From: Pantoea sp. Ap-967 | Lineage (GTDB): Bacteria > Pseudomonadota > Gammaproteobacteria > Pseudomonadales > Pseudomonadaceae | DNA: 64,000 bases | Direction of reading: 5' to 3' | NCBI RefSeq assembly: GCF_011752565.1 | Contig: NZ_VWXK01000020.1 | Coordinates: 49,661-113,660 of the forward strand | Part shown: piece by piece, positions 28,655 through 36,645 of the stretch | Numbering within the stretch: the stretch's first letter is position 1 | Layout: every line of letters begins with the position of its first letter | The notes under the pieces: model-generated | What the model was told of the DNA's origin: nothing | The model's input: the letters and a program-made list of their open reading frames with translations, nothing else | Database searches by the model: none | Translations under genes and position numbers: made by a program

Positions 28655-28770
28655 GGGCCGCAACGCGGCCCATCGCAGGCAAGCCAGCTCCTACAGGATG
28701 ATCACAGGCCCACGGGCGGCGCGATTTCTGTAGGAGCTGGCTTGCCTGCGATGGGCTGCAGAGCAGCCCC
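28655..28770. repeat. REP-type inverted pair (family C) between sbp and cysT
   Basis: CATCGCAGGCAAGCCAGCTC (from 28671) and its inverse (to 28752), with extra stems GGGCCGC/GCGGCCC and GGGCTGC/GCAGCCC at the ends. It sits inside an otherwise continuous operon, where it could raise sbp message over the channel genes. Confidence 0.88.
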
Positions 28771-28839
28771 CCAGGATTCAAAAGCCTGCACCGCCCCCCG
28801 GATCATTACCAGGCCAGGTGCATTCAACCAGGGATATTT

Positions 28840-29658
28840 ATGTCACGTCGCATTTCCCCCGTCATACCCGGCTTCGGGCTGACGCTGGGCTACACCTTGG
28901 TGTACCTCAGCCTGATCGTGCTGATACCGCTGGCGGCCATGTTCGTCCATGCCTCGCAGCTGACCTTCGAGCAGTTCTGGAACATCATCAGTGCGCCACG
29001 GGTGATCGCCGCGCTCAAGCTGAGTTTCGGCACCGCCTTGTTCGCCGCCATCATCAACGGTGTAATCGGCACCCTGCTGGCCTGGGTGCTGGTGCGCTAC
29101 ACCTTCCCTGGGCGCAAGATCATCGATGCGATGATCGACCTGCCGTTCGCCCTGCCCACTGCCGTTGCCGGTATCGCCCTGACTGCCCTCTACGCGCCCT
29201 CGGGCTGGGTTGGCCAGTTCGCCACCGACCTGGGTTTCAAGATCGCCTACACCCCGCTGGGCATCACCCTGGCACTGACCTTCGTCACCCTGCCGTTCGT
29301 GGTGCGCACGGTGCAGCCGGTACTTGCCGACATCCCGCGTGAAGTGGAAGAGGCTGCCGCCTGCCTGGGGGCCAAGCCGTTGCAGGTGTTCCGCCACATC
29401 CTGGCGCCGGCCCTGCTGCCTGCCTGGCTCACCGGCTTCGCCCTGGCCTTCGCCAGGGGCGTGGGTGAGTACGGTTCGGTGATCTTCATCGCCGGCAACA
29501 TGCCGATGAAAACCGAGATCCTGCCGCTGCTGATCATGGTCAAGCTCGACCAGTACGACTACACCGGCGCGACCGCCATCGGCGTGCTGATGCTGGTGGT
29601 TTCCTTCATCCTGCTGCTGCTGATAAACCTGCTGCAGCGCCGCATCGAAACCCCTTGA
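28840..29658 (+). CDS. cysT: Sulfate ABC transporter permease CysT
   Basis: 272 residues, six membrane helices, EAA loop VEEAAACLGAKPLQVF (about residue 168). It forms the inner-membrane sulfate channel with CysW. GGGAT precedes the ATG. The next gene begins 10 bases after the stop. Confidence 0.95.
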   Translation: MSRRISPVIPGFGLTLGYTLVYLSLIVLIPLAAMFVHASQLTFEQFWNIISAPRVIAALKLSFGTALFAAIINGVIGTLLAWVLVRYTFPGRKIIDAMIDLPFALPTAVAGIALTALYAPSGWVGQFATDLGFKIAYTPLGITLALTFVTLPFVVRTVQPVLADIPREVEEAAACLGAKPLQVFRHILAPALLPAWLTGFALAFARGVGEYGSVIFIAGNMPMKTEILPLLIMVKLDQYDYTGATAIGVLMLVVSFILLLLINLLQRRIETP

Positions 29659-29668
29659 AGGAGGCCGC

Positions 29669-30541
29669 ATGTCCAGTTCTAACCTGAGTGCAAGCGCCAC
29701 CGCCAACGCCGCCAGGCGTGGCAGCGCCACTTCGCGGCGCATCCTGATCGGCCTTGGTTGGCTGGTGTTCGCGCTGTTCCTGCTGCTGCCGCTGGTGATC
29801 GTGGTGTCCCAGGCACTGAAGAACGGCTTTGGCACCTTCTTCGAGGCGATTTTCGAACCCGACGCCCTGTCGGCATTGAAGCTGACCCTGCTCGCCGTGG
29901 TCATTTCGGTGCCACTGAACCTGGTGTTCGGCGTCAGCGCCGCCTGGTGCGTGAGCAAGTACAGCTTCCGCGGCAAGAGCATCCTGGTGACCCTGATCGA
30001 CCTGCCGTTCTCGGTGTCGCCGGTCATCGCCGGCCTGGTCTACGTGCTGATGTTCGGCGCGCAAGGCTTTTTCGGCCCGTGGCTGCAGGACCACGACATC
30101 CAGATCGTGTTCGCACTGCCGGGCATCGTCCTGGCGACCATCTTCGTCACCGTGCCATTCGTTGCCCGTGAGCTGATCCCGCTGATGCAGGAGCAGGGCA
30201 CGCAGGAAGAGGAGGCCGCACGCCTGCTCGGCGCCAATGGCTGGCAGATGTTCTGGCACGTGACCTTGCCGAACATCAAGTGGGGCCTGATCTACGGCGT
30301 GGTGCTGTGTACCGCGCGGGCCATGGGCGAATTCGGCGCGGTGTCGGTGGTGTCTGGCCATATTCGCGGCGTCACCAACACCTTGCCGCTGCACGTGGAG
30401 ATCCTCTACAACGAGTACAACCACGTCGCGGCCTTCAGCGTGGCCAGCCTGTTGCTGATCCTGGCGCTCTTCATCCTGCTGCTCAAGCAGTGGAGCGAGA
30501 ACCGTATTAACCGCCTGCGCCACAGCGCCGCGGAGGAATGA
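29669..30541 (+). CDS. cysW: Sulfate ABC transporter permease CysW
   Basis: 290 residues; partner of CysT, EAA loop EEEAARLLGANGWQMF (about residue 180). AAGGAGG lies 4 bases before the start. About 30 hydrophilic residues precede the first membrane helix. Confidence 0.95.
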   Translation: MSSSNLSASATANAARRGSATSRRILIGLGWLVFALFLLLPLVIVVSQALKNGFGTFFEAIFEPDALSALKLTLLAVVISVPLNLVFGVSAAWCVSKYSFRGKSILVTLIDLPFSVSPVIAGLVYVLMFGAQGFFGPWLQDHDIQIVFALPGIVLATIFVTVPFVARELIPLMQEQGTQEEEAARLLGANGWQMFWHVTLPNIKWGLIYGVVLCTARAMGEFGAVSVVSGHIRGVTNTLPLHVEILYNEYNHVAAFSVASLLLILALFILLLKQWSENRINRLRHSAAEE

Positions 30542-30544
30542 TTC

Positions 30545-31534
30545 ATGTCGATCGAAGTTCGTAACGTCAGCAAGCGCTTCAACAGCTTCCAGGCCTTGAA
30601 CACCATCAACCTGGACATCAACAGCGGCGAGCTGGTGGCCCTGCTCGGCCCGTCCGGCTGTGGCAAGACTACCCTGCTGCGCATCATCGCCGGCCTGGAA
30701 ACCCCGGACCAAGGCAATATCGTGTTCCACGGCGAGGATGTGTCGGGCCATGACGTGCGTGATCGCAACGTCGGCTTCGTGTTCCAGCACTATGCCCTGT
30801 TCCGCCACATGAGCGTGTTCGACAACGTCGCCTTCGGCCTGCGCATGAAGCCCAAGGGCGAGCGCCCAAGCGAGAGCAAGATCGCCGAGAAGGTGCATGA
30901 GCTGCTGAACATGGTGCAGCTCGACTGGTTGTCCGACCGCTACCCCGAACAGCTTTCCGGTGGCCAGCGCCAGCGTATCGCCCTGGCCCGCGCCCTGGCG
31001 GTGGAGCCCAAGGTGCTGCTGCTCGACGAGCCGTTCGGCGCGCTGGATGCCAAGGTGCGCAAGGAGCTGCGCCGTTGGCTGGCGCGGCTGCACGAGGACA
31101 TCAACCTGACCTCGGTGTTCGTCACCCACGACCAGGAAGAAGCCATGGAAGTGGCCGACCGCATCGTGGTGATGAACAAGGGCGTGATCGAGCAGATCGG
31201 CTCGCCGGGTGAGGTGTACGAGCAGCCGGCCAACGATTTCGTCTACCACTTCCTCGGCGACTCCAACCGCCTGGCCGTGAGCGAAGGGCACCATGTGCTG
31301 TTCCGCCCGCACGAGGTGTCGCTGTCGCGGCATGAAACCGAAGGCCACCATGCTGCCGAAGTGCGCGATATCCGCCCCCTGGGCGCGACCACGCGGGTGA
31401 CCTTGAAAGTGGAAGGCCAGAGCGAGCTGATCGAGGCCGAGGTGGTCAAGGACCACGACAGCCTGACCGGGTTGGCCCGGGGCGAGACGTTGTTCTTCCG
31501 GCCGAAGGTGTGGCAGAAGGTGGCGGATATCTAA
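30545..31534 (+). CDS. cysA: Sulfate ABC transporter ATP-binding protein
   Basis: 329 residues. Walker A GPSGCGKT (35-42), LSGGQ signature, Walker B LLLLDEP, and a C-terminal TOBE-like regulatory domain (about 240-329). It powers sulfate/thiosulfate uptake. It is the last gene of the oscA-sbp-cysTWA unit; an intrinsic terminator follows. Confidence 0.96.
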   Translation: MSIEVRNVSKRFNSFQALNTINLDINSGELVALLGPSGCGKTTLLRIIAGLETPDQGNIVFHGEDVSGHDVRDRNVGFVFQHYALFRHMSVFDNVAFGLRMKPKGERPSESKIAEKVHELLNMVQLDWLSDRYPEQLSGGQRQRIALARALAVEPKVLLLDEPFGALDAKVRKELRRWLARLHEDINLTSVFVTHDQEEAMEVADRIVVMNKGVIEQIGSPGEVYEQPANDFVYHFLGDSNRLAVSEGHHVLFRPHEVSLSRHETEGHHAAEVRDIRPLGATTRVTLKVEGQSELIEAEVVKDHDSLTGLARGETLFFRPKVWQKVADI

Positions 31535-31550
31535 TTCGCCGCCAAGCATG

Positions 31551-31581
31551 AAAAGCCCGGGCCTGGTCCCGGGTTTTTTTT
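31551..31581 (+). terminator. Intrinsic terminator after cysA
   Basis: CCCGGG (31556-31561), loop CCTGGT, CCCGGG (31568-31573), then eight T residues, preceded by AAAA that extends the stem. This is a textbook rho-independent terminator ending the sulfate operon. Confidence 0.9.
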
Positions 31582-31604
31582 GCCCCATCCCCTAGTGCGC
31601 ATAC

Positions 31605-31635
31605 CCCGGTAGGAGCGAGCACAGCTCGCGATCGA
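31605..31635 (+). repeat. Single REP element (family A)
   Basis: GGTAGGAGCGAGCACAGCTC followed by GCGAT, one copy, after the cysA terminator. Confidence 0.85.
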
Positions 31636-31869
31636 GGGCGCAGCCCTCGTGACAATCCCATGCCTTGCACGAATATTTAATATGCCGCCAAGGCATCACA
31701 CTCAAGCCCCCTCCCTGAACCCCGCGAATCCCGCGGCCTAGAGCATCTCCCGTAAAACGCATATTCCAAAAAACGCTAACTTTAATTTTAAACATTACTT
31801 CTAGAGATAAGCCCCTGGCCGCGATGATTCAGCCACACACCTGAATCAAGAACCCCAGGAGTTTGATCA
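31636..31869 (+). promoter_or_regulatory. AT-rich leader and probable promoter of tonB-exbB-exbD
   Basis: Most of the 335-base gap after cysA (31535-31869) holds the terminator and a REP copy listed separately; the rest has no gene. From 31750 to 31800 it becomes strongly AT-rich (AAAACGCATATTCC, TTTAATTTTAAACATTAC), unlike flanking DNA and like the leaders of the other sulfur-block units. AGGAG at 31857-31861 is the tonB ribosome site. Confidence 0.55.
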
Positions 31870-32664
31870 ATGGGAAATGTCCAGTCGGCCGTCAGGGCCT
31901 ACGACCAGCCATGGCGCCCGGCCCCGGGTGACTTGGTCGAGCTTGGCCGGACGCTTCGCCTGCCACTGGGCCAGCTGCGCCTGCAACGCACCCCGGTCAG
32001 CGGCCTCAAGCGCCGCGACAAGCTGGCCCTGGGCCTGCTGGTGCTGGCGCTGCATGGCGCCGCTGCGTACTGGATCAGCCAGGCGCCAACGCCCGAGCTG
32101 CCCGTGGTACCGCCACAGATTCCGCCCATGACCATCGAGTTCGCCGCGCCTGCGCCGCCGGTGGTCGAGCCGCCACCGCCAGCCCCGGCACCACCCGTGG
32201 TCGAGCCACCGCCGCCGGTGGTCGATGAGCTGGCGGCCAAGCCAAAACCCAAGCCCAAGCCAGTGCCAAAGCCTGTGGTCAAGCAGCCGCCCAAGCCGCA
32301 GCCCAAACCCATTGAAGCGCCACCGCCTGCGCCTGCGCCAGTCGCTGCCCCGGCCCCACCTGCGCCACCTGCGCCAGCCCCGATAACCCCGGCTTCGGCC
32401 AACGCCGCGTACCTGAAGAACCCGGCGCCGGAGTACCCGCAGCTGGCCCAGCGCCGCGGCTGGGAAGGCACCGTGCTGTTGCGTGTGGAAGTGCTGCCCA
32501 GCGGCAAGCCCGGGCAGATCCAGATCCAGAAAAGCAGTGGCCGTGATGCCCTCGACGCCGCCGCGCTGGCCGCGGTCAAGCGCTGGAGCTTCGTCCCCGC
32601 CAAGCAGGGCGACGTGGCCCTGGCCGGCTGGGTCAGCGTGCCGATCGATTTCAAGCTTCGCTAA
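31870..32664 (+). CDS. tonB: TonB energy-transducing protein
   Basis: 264 residues. About 50 cytoplasmic residues precede the single membrane helix (about 51-70), longer than the short cytoplasmic tip of E. coli TonB. Then comes a Pro/Lys/Ala-rich periplasmic spacer (about 80-175, with PKPKPKPVPKP) and a TonB C-terminal domain (about 180-264) with the conserved YP motif (PEYPQLAQRRGWEG). It passes proton-motive force to outer-membrane receptors. It lies first in a tonB-exbB-exbD set immediately after the sulfate operon; no receptor gene is in the window. Confidence 0.93.
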   Translation: MGNVQSAVRAYDQPWRPAPGDLVELGRTLRLPLGQLRLQRTPVSGLKRRDKLALGLLVLALHGAAAYWISQAPTPELPVVPPQIPPMTIEFAAPAPPVVEPPPPAPAPPVVEPPPPVVDELAAKPKPKPKPVPKPVVKQPPKPQPKPIEAPPPAPAPVAAPAPPAPPAPAPITPASANAAYLKNPAPEYPQLAQRRGWEGTVLLRVEVLPSGKPGQIQIQKSSGRDALDAAALAAVKRWSFVPAKQGDVALAGWVSVPIDFKLR

Positions 32665-32694
32665 CTTTTTCGCAGAACACAGGAAGACACTCTC

Positions 32695-33414
32695 ATGAGC
32701 CTGCTGGCATCCCCCCTCGAATCCGTTGAAAGCGCAGTCATCTGGCTGCTGGTCGGTTTTTCCGTTGCCACCTGGGGCTTGGCCCTGGTCAAGGTTGCCC
32801 AGTTCGTGCGGCTGAAGAACCAGGACAAACGCTTCCACCAGCAGTTCTGGGCCGCATCGAGCCTGGACTCGGCCGCCGAGCTCAGCCATGCACTGCCTGG
32901 CCCGGCCGCCCGCGTTGCGCAGTCCGGTTATGCCGCCATCGCCGTGGGCGACACCCAGGCCAACGACCTGAGCCACGCCATCAACCATCAGGACCGCCTG
33001 GAACGTGCCCTGCGCCAGCAGATCGTGCGTGAACGCCGCTCGCTGGAAACGGGCCTGGCGGTGGTCGCCAGTATCGGCAGCACCTCGCCCTTCATCGGCC
33101 TGTTCGGCACCGTGTGGGGCATCATGGAAGCGCTCAAGGGGATCAGCGCGGCCGGTTCCGCCAGCCTGGAAACCGTGGCGGGCCCAATTGGTGCGGCGCT
33201 GGTGGCCACTGGCGTGGGTATCGCCGTCGCGGTGCCGGCGGTGCTGGTCTACAACTACTTCCTGCGCCGCCTCAAGCTGACAGCGGCCGACCTCGACGAC
33301 TTCGCCCACGACTTCTACAGCCTGGCGCAGAAGAGTGCCTTCCGCGTGCTGGTGCACCCTGCCGTGCAGAAGGCCCAGGCCGGTTTCACCCAGCCGGTGA
33401 AGGAGGCGTCCTGA
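32695..33414 (+). CDS. exbB: ExbB proton-channel protein (MotA/TolQ/ExbB family)
   Basis: 239 residues, three membrane helices, with the conserved segment STSPFIGLFGTVWGIMEAL and GPIGAALVATGVGIAVAVPAVL in helices 2 and 3. It forms the pentameric channel with ExbD that energises TonB. AGGAAG upstream; the exbD ATG comes one base after its stop. Confidence 0.94.
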   Translation: MSLLASPLESVESAVIWLLVGFSVATWGLALVKVAQFVRLKNQDKRFHQQFWAASSLDSAAELSHALPGPAARVAQSGYAAIAVGDTQANDLSHAINHQDRLERALRQQIVRERRSLETGLAVVASIGSTSPFIGLFGTVWGIMEALKGISAAGSASLETVAGPIGAALVATGVGIAVAVPAVLVYNYFLRRLKLTAADLDDFAHDFYSLAQKSAFRVLVHPAVQKAQAGFTQPVKEAS

Positions 33415-33415
33415 C

Positions 33416-33817
33416 ATGGCCTTTTCGACCCAGGACAGCGACGAAGTCCTCAGTGAAATCAACGTCACCCCGCTGGTGGACGTCATGCTGGTGCTGCTGG
33501 TGGTGTTCATCGTCACCGCGCCGCTGCTGACCAACGCCATCCCGATCAACCTGCCCAAGACCGAGGCCGTGGCCCCGGTGGAGCAGAAAGACCCACTGGT
33601 GGTGAGCATCGACGGCCAGGGCAAGCTGTTCATCAACAAGGACGAGATTCAACCCGACCTGCTGGAAACCAACCTCAAGGCGGCCAAGGACAAGGATGCC
33701 GAGGTACGGGTGCAGTTGCAGGCCGACGACGGTGTGAATTACGGCGAAGTGGCGCGGGCCATGGCCGCGATCGAACGTGCCGGAATCAGCAAGCTGGCGG
33801 TGATTACCGCGCGCTGA
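33416..33817 (+). CDS. exbD: ExbD proton-channel protein
   Basis: 133 residues with one N-terminal membrane helix (VDVMLVLLVVFIVTAPLL, about 21-38) preceded by EINVTPL. The first residue of that helix region carries the conserved membrane aspartate. The periplasmic domain fits ExbD/TolR. It completes the tonB-exbB-exbD unit. Confidence 0.94.
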   Translation: MAFSTQDSDEVLSEINVTPLVDVMLVLLVVFIVTAPLLTNAIPINLPKTEAVAPVEQKDPLVVSIDGQGKLFINKDEIQPDLLETNLKAAKDKDAEVRVQLQADDGVNYGEVARAMAAIERAGISKLAVITAR

Positions 33818-33842
33818 TTGGCAAGACTCTCGCAAGTGCGTT

Positions 33843-33881
33843 AGGGCCATATCTCTTGACAGGGGTTGGCCTTTTTTTTTT
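33843..33881 (+). terminator. Probable terminator after exbD
   Basis: GGCCA/TGGCC stem with a long (about 18-base) loop, followed by a run of ten T residues at 33871-33881. The stem is short but the T-run is strong, ending the tonB unit. Confidence 0.6.
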
Positions 33882-33898
33882 GCGACCGGGCGCCTGCG

Positions 33899-33930
33899 GC
33901 GCATCGCGAGCTGCGCTCGCTCCTACCAGG
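33899..33930 (-). repeat. Single REP element (family A)
   Basis: CATCGCGAGCTGCGCTCGCT followed by CCTACCAGG, just after the exbD terminator. Bases 33955-34020 beyond it are very AT-rich (TTATTAATAAATAGC, TTATTCCTTTACGAATATAA) and probably hold the next promoter. Confidence 0.85.
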
Positions 33931-34056
33931 GCGGCGGCAGTGGTGGACATACAGTAAAACCTTTTTGGTTATTAATAAATAGCTTCTTATTCCTTTACGA
34001 ATATAACCCTCTCCTTATACTGGTCTCCAAGCACGCAAACTACCGGAGGCGTTCCC

Positions 34057-34638
34057 ATGCGCAATGAGTCGATTCGTTACCTGATTGTGCCGGGCTGGCA
34101 AGGATCGCCAGACAACCATTGGCAGAGCCACTGGCAGCGCACCTTGCCCAACAGCGCCCGGGTCGAGCAGCACGACTGGCTGACCCCGCAGCGCCGTGAC
34201 TGGGTGCAGGCGCTGGAGCAGGCCATTGCCGCCGAGCGCACACCGGTGATCTTGATTGCCCACAGCCTGGGTTGCATCACGGTCGCCCACTGGGCAGCAC
34301 AGGCCAGCCCAGCATTGTTGCGCCGCGTGCGCGGCGCCTTGCTGGTAGCCCCGGCCGACGTCGAACGCCCCACCTGCGCACCGGCGCTGCGCAATTTCGC
34401 ACCGATCCCGGCACAGCCCCTGCCGTTCCCAAGCCAGGTGGTCAGCTCTGACAATGACCCGGCGGTGAGCGTGCCGCGGGCGCTGTACCTGGCCCAGGCC
34501 TGGGGGGCGGAGCCAGGGCTGCTGAGCAATGCCGGGCACATCAACGTCAAGTCCGGGCACGAGCGTTGGGAACAAGGCTTCGCCTACCTGTACCGCCTGC
34601 AAAGCCGGGTTGAGCAGCGCGCCTTGCGCCGCGCCTGA
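34057..34638 (+). CDS. RBBP9/YdeN-family alpha/beta hydrolase
   Basis: 193 residues, the usual length of this small serine hydrolase family. The start GWQGSPDNHWQSHWQ and the nucleophile elbow AHSLGC (Ser about 70) are typical; a late GHIN holds the probable catalytic His. Substrate unknown. GGAGG is 9 bases upstream. It is preceded by an AT-rich promoter-like region and followed 64 bases later by the AAA+ gene, so the two may form one unit. Confidence 0.88.
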   Translation: MRNESIRYLIVPGWQGSPDNHWQSHWQRTLPNSARVEQHDWLTPQRRDWVQALEQAIAAERTPVILIAHSLGCITVAHWAAQASPALLRRVRGALLVAPADVERPTCAPALRNFAPIPAQPLPFPSQVVSSDNDPAVSVPRALYLAQAWGAEPGLLSNAGHINVKSGHERWEQGFAYLYRLQSRVEQRALRRA

Positions 34639-34702
34639 TCGGCCCCGACCGTTTACCGTTTGCCTGACGCCCGGCCCTGATGGCCTGGGGCGGGAGTGAG
34701 TC

Positions 34703-35533
34703 ATGACTTTTCAAAACCCATTTGGCCAGCCGCTGCTGACCTTCCCTGAGCTGGACAAGAGCCCCCTGAGCATCCGCGCCAAGGCGCTGGTGTTCATCGA
34801 CCCGCGTTCGCAGCAGCTGCGCCAGGCCCTGGAGCGCCTCGCACCGCAACCGCTGCCGGTGTTGATCCGTGGCGAGACCGGCACCGGCAAGGAGTTGCTG
34901 GCGCGGCAGATCCACCGTGCCAGCGACCGCCCTGGCCTGTTCGTTTCGGTGAACTGTGCGGCCATCAGCCCGACCTATGCCGATGCCGAGCTGTTCGGCT
35001 ACAGCGCCGGCAGCCAGGGTGGCACGGCCAGCAGCCGGGCGGGCTGGTTCGGCTCGGCCAATGGCGGCACCTTGTACCTAGACGAGATCGCCGACCTGCC
35101 GCTGGCCATCCAGGGCAAGCTGCTGGCGGCCCTGGAAAACCGCGAGGTGACCCGGGTTGGCGCGCAGCAGCCGCAGCCTGTGGATGTGCGCCTGGTCGCC
35201 GCCACCAGCATCGACCTGGCGCGGGTGGTGAAGGCTGGGCGCTTCAACGAACGCCTTTACCAGTACCTGCGCGAGGGCGCGCTGGAGCTGCCGCCATTGC
35301 GCGAGCGGCCTGGCGATATCCTGCCGCTGGCCGAGTACTTCGTCGGCATCTACAGCGTGCGCCTGCAGCGCCCGGTGCCGCTGGTGAGCGAGGCCGCGCA
35401 GCAGGCGCTGGAAGCGCATGCCTGGCCGGGTAACACCCGGGAGCTGGAGAACGTCATCCACTTCGCCTTGTTGGTGAACGATGACCAGGAGTTGCAGCCG
35501 CAAGACCTCGATTTGCCCAACCCCTCGCGCTAG
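34703..35533 (+). CDS. Sigma-54 activator-like AAA+ protein lacking GAFTGA and HTH
   Basis: 276 residues consisting only of an AAA+ domain of the bacterial enhancer-binding type: Walker A GETGTGKE (57-64), Walker B GGTLYLDEI (121-129), arginine-finger region LPPLRERPGD, sensor II WPGNTREL (241-248). The loop that contacts sigma-54 (normally GAFTGA) reads GSQGGT at 103-108. No N-terminal receiver/GAF domain and no C-terminal Fis-type helix-turn-helix are present; the stop comes about 28 residues after sensor II. It can probably hydrolyse ATP but is unlikely to be a normal sigma-54 activator. It lies within the sulfur-related block. Confidence 0.85.
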   Translation: MTFQNPFGQPLLTFPELDKSPLSIRAKALVFIDPRSQQLRQALERLAPQPLPVLIRGETGTGKELLARQIHRASDRPGLFVSVNCAAISPTYADAELFGYSAGSQGGTASSRAGWFGSANGGTLYLDEIADLPLAIQGKLLAALENREVTRVGAQQPQPVDVRLVAATSIDLARVVKAGRFNERLYQYLREGALELPPLRERPGDILPLAEYFVGIYSVRLQRPVPLVSEAAQQALEAHAWPGNTRELENVIHFALLVNDDQELQPQDLDLPNPSR

Positions 35534-35709
35534 AGGGGCCTAATAAGCAAAGTAGGTGGTGGCAGTTTGTTTTTGGAATAAGCAGCTAATTAAAAGATAT
35601 TGTTACGGAATAAAAAATACCGGTATCGTCCGCTCCATGCCCGCCGATGAAACGGTTGGGCACCCGACTTCGCCATCTGCGATGGCCCAGAAACAGAACA
35701 AGGAACACC
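35534..35709 (+). promoter_or_regulatory. AT-rich leader of metQ-like gene
   Basis: From about 35560 to 35630 the DNA is AT-rich with two copies of GGAATAA (about 35575 and 35606) and TTAAAAGATATTGTTA between them. GGAATAA/TTATTCC also occurs in the leader before 34057. The pattern fits a shared operator for sulfur-block units, not proven. Confidence 0.45.
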
Positions 35710-36495
35710 ATGAAAAAGACCCTGCTGACCACTGCCCTGGCCGCTGCCCTGTCGTTCGCTGGCCTGGCGTCCGCCGCCGAGAAACTGGTGGTAGCCGCCA
35801 CCCCGGTGCCACACGCCGAAATCCTCGAACTGATCAAGCCGACCTTGGCCAAAGAAGGCGTGGACCTGCAGATCAAGGTGTTCACCGACTACGTGCAGCC
35901 CAACGTGCAGGTTGACCAGAAGCGCCTGGATGCCAACTACTTCCAGACCCTGCCGTACCTGCAAAGCTTCAACGAAGGCAAGGGCACCCACCTGGAAACG
36001 GTGATCGGCGTGCACGTCGAACCGTTCGGTGGCTACTCGAAGAAGGTCAAGAGCCTGAGCGAACTGAAGGACGGCGCCACCGTCGCCATCCCGAACGAAG
36101 GCAGCAACAGTGGCCGTGCGCTGATCCTGCTGCAGAAAGCCGGCCTGATTACCCTGAAAGACCCGAAAAACGCCCTGGCCACGCCGAAAGACATCGCCGA
36201 GAACCCGAAGAAGCTCAAGTTCCGCGAGCTGGAATCGGCCATGCTGCCGCGCGTGCTGGACCAGGTCGACCTGGACATGATCAACACCAACTACGCCCTG
36301 GAAGCTGGCCTGAACCCAGCCAAGGATGCCCTGGTGATCGAGGGTGCCGACTCGCCCTACGTGAACTTCCTGGTGGCACGCCCGGACAACAAGAACAGCG
36401 AGGCCATCCAGAAGCTGGCCAAGGCGCTGACCAGCCCGGAGGTGAAGGCATTCATCGCCAAGAAATACCAGGGTGCGGTGCTGCCTGCGTTCTGA
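35710..36495 (+). CDS. MetQ/NlpA-family solute-binding protein
   Basis: 261 residues from the ATG at 35710 (AAGGAA upstream). A type I signal peptide (MKKTLLTTALAAALSFAGLASA) without lipobox Cys suggests a soluble periplasmic protein, unlike most lipoprotein MetQ. The mature core has KLVVAATPVPHAEILE and VDQKRLDANYFQTLPYL, typical of the family that binds methionine or related compounds. No metN or metI is adjacent; a terminator follows directly. It may serve a distant MetNI or an uptake system for another sulfur compound. Confidence 0.87.
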   Translation: MKKTLLTTALAAALSFAGLASAAEKLVVAATPVPHAEILELIKPTLAKEGVDLQIKVFTDYVQPNVQVDQKRLDANYFQTLPYLQSFNEGKGTHLETVIGVHVEPFGGYSKKVKSLSELKDGATVAIPNEGSNSGRALILLQKAGLITLKDPKNALATPKDIAENPKKLKFRELESAMLPRVLDQVDLDMINTNYALEAGLNPAKDALVIEGADSPYVNFLVARPDNKNSEAIQKLAKALTSPEVKAFIAKKYQGAVLPAF

Positions 36496-36516
36496 TGGTT
36501 TGACTGTGTCGTGAAA

Positions 36517-36547
36517 ACGCCGGCGCCTATGCGCCGGCGTTTCTGTT
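36517..36547 (+). terminator. Intrinsic terminator after metQ-like gene
   Basis: Perfect ten-base stem ACGCCGGCGC / GCGCCGGCGT (36517-36526, 36531-36540), loop CTAT, then TTCTGTTTGT. It separates this gene from the following ABC operon. Confidence 0.85.
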
Positions 36548-36583
36548 TGTGCAAGCGGGCGCGGGCTGGCCTCTCCACTCTCT

Positions 36584-36614
36584 GTGTAGGAGCGGGCTTG
36601 CCCCGCGAAGAGGC
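36584..36614 (+). repeat. Single REP element (family B)
   Basis: GTAGGAGCGGGCTTGCCCCG with CGAAG, one copy, between the metQ-like terminator and the next AT-rich leader. Confidence 0.85.
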
Positions 36615-36645
36615 CGCAACAGGCTGTCGCATATGTATATTCAAT

